This document shows, in pieces, positions 19,123-27,433 of a stretch of DNA of 35,069 bases. Under the pieces are notes generated by a model. The model searched no databases. It was not told where the DNA came from and saw only the letters and a program-made list of their open reading frames with translations. Location of the stretch: the NCBI GenBank assembly GCA_002102555.1, contig MCFL01000252.1, positions 1 through 35,069 on the forward strand, in the 5' to 3' direction. This DNA is from Catenaria anguillulae PL171. Lineage: Eukaryota; Blastocladiomycota; Blastocladiomycetes; Blastocladiales; Catenariaceae. How positions within the stretch are numbered: the stretch's first letter is position 1; each line of letters begins with the position of its first letter. The position numbers and the translations under genes are program-made.

Positions 19123-21850
19123 ATGCCAGCCTCCGCCTCCTCCGAACCCATCCTCAACTCGCCCGCCGGCGAACACGCCGCCAACACCGTCATTGTGGGC
19201 GGCGGCCTTGCCGGCTTGTCTGCCACCATCGAGGCGTACCGCGCAGGCTCGCACGTTGTTCTCCTCGACAAGGAAAAGAATCTGGGCGGCAACTCGGCAA
19301 AGGCCACGTCGGGCATGAACAGCGTGCACACGCCCGCGCAAATCGCGAAAAAGATCCCCGATTCCATCGACAAGTTTGCCGCCGACACATTCAAGTCGGG
19401 GGCGGCCGGTCTGACAAGCTGCTCGTCAAGACGCTCACGGCCAATGCGCAGGATGCGCACGCTTGGCTCGAGACGTTTGGCATCACCTTGGACCACATCT
19501 CGCAGTGTGGCGGGCATACCTTGCCTCGGACGCATCGCGAGAGTCCACGCCCAGACGGCAAGCCTGCACCCGTCGGCTGGGACATCATCAAGACGCTCAA
19601 GGCGTACATTGACAAGGAGGTGGCGAAAAAGTCGGACCCAGCGTTCGGATCCATCACCATTCTCAACGGCGCCAAGGTCCACGACTTGATTATCGAAAAC
19701 GACCGCGTCCACGGTGTGCGCGCAACACTGAGCGGTATGCCCTTTGAGCTGCGCTCGGATGCAGTCATTCTCGCCACGGGCGGCTTCTCTGCATCGGCCG
19801 ACCTACTCAAGGAATTCGCACCACATTTGCGCCACTTCCCGACCACCAACGGGCCCTGGGCCTCTGGCGACGGCATTAAATTCTCGCGGGCCCTTGGCCT
19901 GTCCCTGGTCGATATGGACCAAGTCCAACTCCACCCGACGGGATTCATCGACCCTTCCAACCCAGACGCAAACACAAAGTTCCTTGCCCCGGAAGCCCTG
20001 CGCGGCCACGGCGGCATCTTGCTGAGTCTGGGATCCGGCACTCGGTTCGCCAACGAGCTCGGCACACGTGCAGCCGTTGTTGACGCCATCCACCAGCACT
20101 CGCTATACCCGAACCAGTCCACCGAAGCCGGACTTTGGGCGCGCGGCGCCGCTTTTCTCGTCCTCAACCAAGCCGCCGTTGACCTGTTTGACGCGGCCGT
20201 CATTGGCTTTTACATGTCGCGTGGCTTCTTCAAGCAAGTCAACAATGCCGCCGAGCTCGCCCAGCTCATGCGCGACGGGTTTGCTGGTCTGTCTGCCCCT
20301 GATGCAACGGCCGAGTCAGTTGCTCAGGTGTTTGCCGAGTACAATGCCGCGGCAGAGGGCAAGGTCCAGGACAAGTTTGGCAAGACCGTGTTCCCTGTGA
20401 CGTATTCGCCCGATGACAAGTTGTATGTGTGTGGTATCACGCCCGCGATTCATTATACCATGGGCGGTATCAAGATCAATCAGGTGGGCGAGGTGTTGAG
20501 ACCAAAGACGGACAAGTTGACGGTCGGGCCAGAAGGCGTCCCGTTGCCCGGATTGTATGCCGCGGGTGAGGTGTCGGGCGGTACATACTATTTATCCTCC
20601 CCCTTGTCTTTGCACATTTGTCGCTCGATTCGCTGACCCTCAATTCTTTTTTGTTGGCTCCATAGGTGTCCACGGCCAAAACCGCCTCGCCGGTAACTCG
20701 CTCCTCGAATGCGTCGTGTTTGGCCGCATTGCCGGCCAACGTGCTGCAGCACTCACAAAGCACGCCGCGCTTCCCGGTACGCACCGCCTCGCATTGCACT
20801 CGTCGCCCACTACGTCGTGGGATTTCCTCGCTGCCACTTCTTCACCTCTGTTGACGCCCGCCAATGTGTCCCTCTTGATTCTGGTGGTAGCACTTGTGCT
20901 CCCATTTGCGTCGCGCATTCTGCGCCGTGGGTTCAAGCTGTAAGCCCACCCTTTTTCTTGGTCACTTGGCGAAATGAGTTGCCCGTGGTTTTGCTCTTGA
21001 CCCTCCCGGAAATCCACCTCCGATCCTCCCCGAGTATCTGTAGATTAACCTCTTCAATATATCCATCCCTATCCTTCCAGGTCTCGTCTCGGACGCATTC
21101 ACCTCGCTCACGCTGCGTTCCGTCACTTCGCTTGGCCACTTTGTCAAACTGTTCCGATTTGACCTCCCTTCCTCGCACCACACCACGGGCCTCAAGATTG
21201 GCGAATACGTAGCCGTGCGTGCCGAAATCAACAACGAGCAACTCGTGCGGTTCTACTCGCCGATCTCGCGACCCGACGACCCGGGCCACATTGACCTGCT
21301 CATCAAGGTGGACGACCAAGGCGCCATGTCAAAACACATTGACGCGCTAGTGCCTGGCGTCGACGCGCTCGAGTTTAAAGGGCCCCTGGGTAAAGATTTC
21401 CCCAAGCTGGCCATTGCACGCACTGTGCCGAGCGCAGGCGTCAAGCGCATTGCGCTGGTAGCCGGCGGCACAGGCATTTCGGCCATGATTCAGGTGATCC
21501 GATCTGTACTGTTCCACAAGCGCACCGACTTGGAGGTCAAGCTGCTGTATGGCGCGGTTGCGCCGTCCGAGCTCGTGTTCAAAGATGTGCTGATTGAAAA
21601 GGCGCGCGACAACCCAAACATCAAGTTGTACTTTACCGTCGACAAGCCCGACGCAGCGTGGCCAAAGGAGGGCGAGAATTCAATGTTTGGCACCGGGTAC
21701 ATGTCAGCCGACGTGCTCAAGCGCGAGTTGCCGCCGCCGGGCGACGATTTGCGCATCATTGTGTGTGGCCCGTGGAAAATGTGCCAGGTGCTCAAGCAGA
21801 CGTTGACCGAGATTGGGTATCCGAAGGGCATGTGGTATTGTTTCATGTGA
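19123..21850 (+). CDS. Fumarate reductase flavoprotein, apparently spliced through a transmembrane helix to cytochrome b5 reductase
   Basis: Exons 19123-20580 and 20666-20926, plus 21081-21850, give about 829 residues. The first 530 or so residues are an Osm1/FrdS-type fumarate reductase: FAD-binding VIVGGGLAGLSA, GGNSAKATSGMN, active-site region HPTGF and EALRGHGGI, and GQNRLAGNSLLE. A linker leads to one helix (VSLLILVVALVLPFASRILR), then a b5R domain with RFYS, GGTGIS and CGPWKMC. The fusion uses donor GTGGGT at 20927 and acceptor CCTTCCAG at 21080, which keeps frame. If unspliced there, the reductase ends at a TAA at 20941 as a 578-residue tail-anchored protein, and b5R would need its own start. 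Trypanosomatid NADH-fumarate reductases also carry a C-terminal b5R domain. The G run at 19398-19402 is one base short of an open frame. The role would be NAD(P)H-driven fumarate reduction, possibly in organelles. Confidence 0.85.
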
Positions 21851-22985
21851 GTGTGTGTGTGTGAGGTCACGGTGTGGCAAGTAAGTCTTTTGTCACGAGT
21901 AAGTATATATCAATTTTTCCATTGCATTTCCAAGCTTCGTTCCTCTGTCGTTCATCTTAGCACGCCTAGGTCAGTGGGATCGACTGAGGGACATATTTAT
22001 ATTGAGCAACTCTGAGGATATTCCTGTCACAATCCGGACTGGAATGTGTTTTCAAACAATTTTTCGCCGCCAAGCTAGCTCCGACCCCCCGTCCGTGCCA
22101 CCAACTTGACTTGATGAATGAGGAACGCGAAGCTCATTCTTCTTTCAGTTGTTACAACCTGTCTTCGTGCGGAGGTGGTCGTTTCGATTGGCCTACGGAT
22201 TGATTCGCGGTTGTCTTCATAATCTCTTTGCTATGGGACGATCCATCGCCATGCTGTGGCCCTGGTGACGAAGAATGCTTCCCGATGCCGTTAACACTCG
22301 AAGTCATCATTCGATTTAACGTGTTGAGGAACGTGGCAAAGGACCGAAGGCGGAAAGCCATGGATCCATAAAACCTGACAACAATGCCACCAAAACAAGT
22401 GAGTTTTTTTTTTTTTTTTTTCGTAGATTCGAAACACGTGCTGCTTCCTTGGCAGGTGGTATAGTGTGAAAAGGTGCTGCGTACAAGAACCAAAGCGGGT
22501 CCTCCTGCGGGGCAAAGAGTACTATCAAGGCAGTAACAATCAAGAAGACGGATTCGATGAGCAATACCACCTGAACTTTGAGTAGCATTTGCCCGAAACC
22601 TTGCCGCAATTGAATTTGTTGACCACCAGTCAAACCACGAAGATGGATGATGAAGACCATGGCGATGGTAAAGTTGAGGATTGCGTCGTAAACGACCCAA
22701 TCTGTGGACACGTCAAAAGGCGTAACATCACTCAATCAGCCAAATCTGTCAAGCGGTCTATTGTTTGCGGATGAGTCGGCCTAAAAAAAAAATAAAATCA
22801 AACATACACGCATAGACTTGGTTCCAGTGGGGAATGTAACCATACTGATAGTTTTGGGCGAGGTAGTGCACGATCCCGCTGTTCGTGACAAGGTTGAAGA
22901 TGACTGATACGATGACAAGGGCTCCTAGAAGGCGTATGAGCACCAGTCTTGATGCATGGCACAACCGATACAGACGAAAATAGTT
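21092..22985. repeat. Right arm of the 1.9-kb inverted duplication (parental copy)
   Basis: This is identical in reverse complement to 1-1894. It begins 11 nt inside the b5R exon and runs past 22985, where the left copy leaves the window. Both genes it touches are whole here, which marks it as the source. The arms are about 19.2 kb apart in inverted orientation. Confidence 0.95.
21851..22151. other. Convergent intergenic spacer, right copy
   Basis: This is the same 301 bp as 835-1135, inverted. A (GT)n microsatellite follows the b5R stop codon. It is probably the 3' untranslated regions of the two convergent genes; nothing else is seen. Confidence 0.6.
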
Positions 22986-23270
22986 CAAAAGCGTGAATGC
23001 AATCATTTGGGTGGCTTCAAGAAACGTCAGGAAGAACGAAAGGCGTTTCGTGCTGTCGTTGACCCTGCCCTCTGGCACGGATGGATCGAACGCCATGGCG
23101 ACCACATTGATAAGGACGATATGGATCACAAACATGCATGAGATGATGAGCAGTGCAAGGTAGTACTTGGACCGGCGCTTGTAGTAAAGCTCAGCTGAGG
23201 TTGCAATGGTCGAAATGTGGAGGCAAACAATCAACGCTAATGCAAAGGATCCCGCGTTCCTGTGACACAT
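22152..23270 (-). CDS. Seven-helix membrane protein, receptor-like, unknown family (full copy)
   Basis: Exons 23270-22808, 22701-22485 and 22374-22152 give 300 residues; the introns are 106 and 110 nt. Helices are visible around SFALALIVCLHISTIATS; YLALLIISCMFVIHIVLINV; LSFFLTFLEATQMIAFTLLN (followed by basic YFRLYRLCHASR); LLGALVIVSVIFNLVT; VVYDAILNFTIAMVFIIHL; VQVVLLIESVFLIVTALIVL; and PLWFLFYGSMAFRL. A Ser/Pro-rich, charged tail of about 75 residues follows. The start at 23270 (MCHRNAGS) is chosen as the nearest ATG before helix 1, but a splice acceptor (TGTGTCACAG) just inside it means an upstream first exon is possible. Helix count, length and tail match the gene at 15853-16948, so both may be receptors of one broad type. 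The 3' 830 bp are duplicated at the window start. Confidence 0.72.
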
Positions 23271-24028
23271 TGGACATTGGGAATCAGTGTCTGGTGATGG
23301 TGAAAAGCAGTCTGGTGTGAATGAAGGCAACGAACCAGGTGAATGAAGACTACACGAATTGTAACGTGGACGGCAGCAGGGCAAGGCGAGAAAATCCGTC
23401 AAGCTCGTCAGTAACAAGTGGAATTGGCAAAATATTTTTGACATGGTATCGCCTTCGTGCGTGTATGTACCTCAGTGACCGGCATTATTGCGATGTTTGC
23501 ATGAATAGTTGTAGTTGGTGTTTGCACTTTTTTGTTGATGATGGAGGGGCGGTGAAAGAATCGACAGTGGACGGCGGCTGTGAGGATGGTCTTCACTCTC
23601 AAGAACAAGCTGAGATAAATGCTCCCAGTGAAAGTTGGCGACGCGGAAGTTTCTATACAATCATATTCCTGCCGGCGGCATATGCAGACTTGAATTCTCC
23701 TCACACTTCGCGTCCTTGGTCTGCGTTGGCAATCTCGATCAAAACCAGGACCTTCGATCAATCGATCGTTTCGTGGCTGAAGCACTGCCAGAACAACTGG
23801 TTTACGCATGCAGTTACTAGAGCACATGGGAAGTGTCCTAGCCCGCTACCATCGAGTCGTCTTATTAGACGGATCGACTTCTCAACCTGATTCCCTGCAT
23901 TTCTGAAGGCAATATCGAGTGCCGTTCCTTTCCACGTTGTCACTGCCTTATGGCATGTGGGAGCCATAGCCTTGCGCGGTGCTGAGTTGCTCGAGGTGCT
24001 CGCAAGCATGATCGTTGTCTGTGAAACT
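23271..24028. other. Intergenic region between the seven-helix gene and the transposon
   Basis: This is about 760 bp. It may hold the promoter or an untranslated first exon of the minus-strand gene. Open frames on both strands (for example 23408-23827 minus) show neither helices nor domains and are not called. Confidence 0.45.
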
Positions 24029-24038
24029 GTTTCCCGCG
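24029..24038. repeat. Target site duplication, left
   Basis: GTTTCCCGCG abuts the first base of the transposon and is repeated exactly at 24689-24698. Confidence 0.85.
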
Positions 24039-24126
24039 GAGAAAAAGTCTCGGAGGCACGATCTTGTTTTGGAAAATTCTGGGAGGCACGACTTGTTTTG
24101 ATTTAGTCTTGGGAGCACGACCTTTG
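24039..24126 (+). repeat. Left terminal inverted repeat
   Basis: About 88 bp, imperfectly complementary to 24611-24688. It contains three related GGCACGA or GAGCACGA blocks. Confidence 0.85.
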
Positions 24127-24186
24127 CTTAACCATATAAACTCATGCAAGAACATGCATAATAAAAAAAATGAATTCCACACAACC

Positions 24187-24374
24187 TACCTCTACCTAAT
24201 TAGCCTATACCTAACCAGCCTAACCAACCTAACCAACCTAACCAACCTAACCAACCTTACCAACCGAAACCAACCTAACACCTAACACCTAACCTAAACT
24301 GACAGATACCTAATACCTAACCTAAACTGACTGATACCTAATACCTAACCTAACATAAACCGACCTATACCTAA
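24187..24374. repeat. CCTAACC-rich minisatellite inside the transposon
   Basis: A 9-nt unit CCTAACCAA is repeated about five times (24214-24262). It is followed by a roughly 28-nt unit (TACCTAATACC, TAACCTAAACTGACTGA) repeated about twice with changes. The CCTAAC core recalls a telomeric C-strand, but the units lack the regular six-base period of CCCTAA. Confidence 0.85.
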
Positions 24375-24383
24375 ACGCTCCAG

Positions 24384-24405
24384 CTTGGGCTCTATCGAGC
24401 CCAAG
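24384..24405. other. Perfect 9-bp hairpin in the transposon interior
   Basis: CTTGGGCTC and GAGCCCAAG are exact complements around a TATC loop. The hairpin lies in the first of two related 49-bp modules (24371-24419 and 24450-24498); the second module has lost the stem. Confidence 0.8.
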
Positions 24406-24610
24406 CCTTCTGACCGAGTCCTTTCGTCTCGCTTCGCTCGACAGCAACCTAACCGCTCCAGCCTCGGCTCGCCAGAGCCCAAACTTCCTGACCGAGTTGC
24501 GACTGCACATGCTCGGATATTCATACTAACGATAAGACGCAAACCACAGAGGATAATGAAAATTTATGAATGTTCAAAAGGATCTTCATGCGATCGACGG
24601 GTTTCGGAAC

Positions 24611-24688
24611 AAAAGGTCGTGCTTCCGAGACGAAAGCAAAACAAGTCGTGTCTCTGAGAATTTTCCGAAACAAGATCGTGCTTTTCTC
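24611..24688 (-). repeat. Right terminal inverted repeat
   Basis: About 78 bp. Its reverse complement aligns with 24039-24126, with a 10-nt gap near the outer end and scattered mismatches. Confidence 0.85.
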
Positions 24689-24698
24689 GTTTCCCGCG
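24689..24698. repeat. Target site duplication, right
   Basis: GTTTCCCGCG follows the last base of the transposon and matches the left copy in the same orientation. Confidence 0.85.
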
Positions 24699-25189
24699 AC
24701 CGCGATGAATGGGCGTCAAGCATGAGGCAACAGTTCGGAATGGATGCCTGTGATTTTCATGGCGCCATTCATTGCCATGCGTGCGTCGAAAGTCTGCTCA
24801 ATCAATCCATTGGAGTATCTCAAGCAAATGGCACACACCCTTCCAGGCTTATGGACCGAAACGTTGGCTGCCATCGTCGGTTTCTCCGATTTTCTACCGC
24901 CACCCTGCTGTTCCATCGCTCCTGTCCCCATCCGACCTTAATCAACTGGCCACAAGCGGGCACTCCGATACTGCCGTTGCTACCAGCTTGCAGGCCATCA
25001 CTGGTCATTGACATTGCTTGTCTACATGTTCCGTCACCCTTGCTTGTCAAAACGCCGGGATCAGGCCCTTAATTCACCATTCTTACGACGACGTAAAGGC
25101 AACGGTGGCAGAGGCTGCCAACCATCCCCTTGTACGGCGTACATTCTCAACTCGCATCTCCTCCTGTATACTGCAATCTGAATCTTGAT
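24699..25189. other. Unassigned sequence between the transposon and the integrase fossil
   Basis: Overlapping open frames of 60-170 codons occur, but none has a domain I recognise. It may be part of the fossil element's 5' region. Confidence 0.4.
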
Positions 25190-26240
25190 CCATTCCCTCG
25201 CTCACGCCACCTTGGTGGCCGGCGACAGCTTTCAGTGAAGCCGTCTTCCTCGTGTGGCTCCCAGAAAAAGCTGGTTTGGCCGTGCGCTCAAGGAGATTTT
25301 CCCTCAACACCATCAAGAGCGCTTGAATCGTGCATCCACCCGACTCGTTCACCGTCGTCTTGTGACCTATTATCTTGGAGAGATGTTGTGCATCGATCAG
25401 AATGAAAAGCTTCAGGAGTACGTTCCTTTGCACCGGTTCACACGTTGTTTCCTCACCTGCCAGACTTTGCCGACAGGTACATACTTCATATTTCTCTTTG
25501 CTGGCATTGACGCGCACAGCCGTTACCCCGTATACCATTTGGCCGAGACCCGCAAAACCGCAATCATCCCTTACATCTCCAGGAAGTACGCAAAGTGCAC
25601 ATTAGTTCCACATTGGTTTATTGACGCATGCTGCTGTCTTCCATGAATAGGATGGCTGTCGAGGAACACGGATTGTGGTATCGCGTTCTCAGTAACGAAG
25701 GCTCCGAAAACGTTCTTGTCGGCCATTTTCAGCGCCTGATTGGTAACCAAGTCCTTTCACATCCACAGCGGTACAGATCTGTATTGCACCGTCCCTTCCA
25801 CATCCAACACGCGTGCTGAGCAGCCCTGGGCGGTGGTCCAATAAGCAAGTGTCACGCAGCTTGTAACCGACATTAGACTCCATGCGTGACAACGGCCAAT
25901 TCGACCTGTCCAACCCCATGCACCGCCATTGTGCTGCAACAGCGACACGTACTATTGCCAACATGCTCATTGACGGCCGTCATCCTCAGCTGACGCATCC
26001 TCGTATTCGCCAAGTTGGTCGCCCAGTGGAGATCATGGCCGCAGGTAAAGGTAATGTTGTAATGTTCACCCACTCCCAACTGTCAACGATGCCATCCGTG
26101 GCTATCCCGGCGTGGTCGCTGGTGAGACTGAGATCAAAAGTGACCCGCTCTATGGACATCCTCTTTCACAACATGACCGAGTGACTCTCTTGAACCAAGC
26201 CATGGACGTCGAGTTTGTTTTCCGCGAGCTCGCGCCCCGC
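25190..26240 (+). mobile_element. Broken integrase-bearing element (rve-type DDE integrase fossil)
   Basis: Translated pieces resemble the catalytic core of a retroviral-type integrase fold found in scattered eukaryotic mobile elements. A helical basic stretch precedes CIDQNEKLQ, which recalls the first-Asp region IDGNHKL. AGIDAHSRYPVYHL recalls GGIDGYSR, and EHGLWYRVLSNEGSENVLV recalls YGLPSRVRTDxGGENV. A stretch near 26080-26230 may be its C-terminal part. The element is broken, with several breaks, and its outer ends and any terminal repeats are not seen. Its class (LTR-type, Ginger-like or other) is undecided. It lies immediately upstream of an orphan exon of the membrane family. Confidence 0.55.
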
Positions 26241-26348
26241 AGTACGGTGTGCTGTTCGCAAGATACAGTATATGTTGACATCGTGATTGATGTCACTATT
26301 GACAACCTGTTATTCACTCACTGATATTGTACATACTGCCTTGAACAG

Positions 26349-27149
26349 CTCTTGGAAGACACTGTCGTTATGTCTCTCACACTCAATGCCATTCCCGACA
26401 CATCGGCATCCGACTCAATCATGCTCTTTTCCGTCACCAACGCTCTCATTGCATGCATTCGCGACTCTGGTTTTGTTGAAGGTGCGATGCAGAGATTGTG
26501 CAAGGGAAAGCCGCCTCCCACATGTGTTTCATCAGGGTCCACAGGCGCAGATTCACTCTGGCGACAACGGCGGCATTCTTCCCTCGAACCGCTTGTCCGC
26601 ACATTCAGCAGCATATCCAATCGGTTAAGCGTTGCGACCTCTCACGGCCCAGCACCTGCCGTTGGACTTTCAACACTATCAAAAAGCCCATCGTCAGGCA
26701 GCGCGCCCTCGTCGTCATCGCCGACGCCAGAAGCATCGCCGCTGCCTCATGTATCCACGTCTCAACCAAGCCAGCCACCATCCTCGGCAAAACACATTCA
26801 CCTCATGCACTCCATCTCGATCCGCTTCATCAGCTTTGCTCTCGGCCTGACTGGCTTACTCTTCAACTACCTGCTCCCTGAACCCGATCCGGGTGTGACA
26901 CACGCTAGAGTCTTGAGCAAGCTCGTTGCGCTGTTGGCAGTGAGTGCAGGGTCAGTATTTGGCATGATCGGGGCTCTCTGCATTGTAAAGTGGAAATCTC
27001 GGGTCCAAGGGAATGAGCTAGCGGAAAGAACAGGCGGAATGAGGACGGTGTTGTTGATGCATCTGGGTATGTGGGACGCGCCATCCCCTGGAATGGTGCT
27101 TGGTGTGCTTGTAATCAACTCGGCGATTGGGTATATGGTGAATGTATAG
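26349..27149 (+). pseudogene. Orphan last exon of a multi-helix membrane family member
   Basis: A good acceptor (CTTGAACAG) at 26348 leads into LLEDTVVMSLTLNAIPD, the conserved start of the last exon in the relatives at 28701, 31500 and 34198. The frame stays open for 266 residues to a stop at 27149. It contains RDSGFVEGAMQRLCKGKPPP, a Ser/Pro-rich linker, a helix at RFISFALGLTGLLFNYLLP followed by EPDPGVTHAR, a helix at VALLAVSAGSVFGMIGALCIV and the terminal helix WDAPSPGMVLGVLVINSAIG. No counterpart of the earlier exons is found in the 2 kb upstream, where the integrase fossil and transposon lie instead. The piece is intact but appears to have lost its front half. An ATG two codons beyond LLED could in principle start a short product. 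Confidence 0.7.
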
Positions 27150-27433
27150 CATCTTGATGTCTACCATGCCCGTCATTGACTTGAAGGCCGGGCAATACAA
27201 GGTTTGAACAGGATGGTTGTCTGTGGTTGTGCAATGTCTGCAACAGTTTCGCGGCAGCGAATCTTCTGGCATAGCATCTGGGTCGCACTGCAGTCTCTGA
27301 GGCGCATCAGACACCTCGTTTGAACCCCTGCTTTCGGATCGAGTGACATATATACCCATGATAATCGCACCTGAAGCATTCCTGTCAGGCAACTCTATTC
27401 CATCCCCAGGTTCATCGGCTTCAACTCTGTGGC
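27150..27433. other. Spacer between the orphan exon and the intact family member
   Basis: This is 284 bp that probably contain the promoter of the intact gene. No clear TATA box or repeat is seen. Confidence 0.5.

Larger units (their letters stand above)
24039..24688. mobile_element. 650-bp non-autonomous DNA transposon (MITE), Mutator-like by its ends
   Basis: The left end reads GAGAAAAAGTC and the right end, reverse-complemented, reads GAGAAAAGCAC. After a 10-nt gap the two ends stay closely similar for about 80-90 bp (CACGATCTTGTTT, GGAAAATTCT, CACGACTTGTTTTG, GCACGACCTTT). The same 10 bp, GTTTCCCGCG, flank it directly at 24029-24038 and 24689-24698, which is a perfect target duplication. 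Long inverted ends and a 9-11-bp duplication are the known hallmarks of Mutator-like elements. There is no transposase frame inside, so it would depend on an enzyme supplied from elsewhere. The interior holds a CCTAACC-rich minisatellite, a perfect hairpin and two copies of a 49-bp GC-richer module. Confidence 0.88.

Noticed and set aside
24187-24374. Interstitial telomere from a chromosome fusion
   Set aside because: Units are 9 and about 28 nt rather than a regular telomeric hexamer, and the array sits inside a transposon with exact target duplication.
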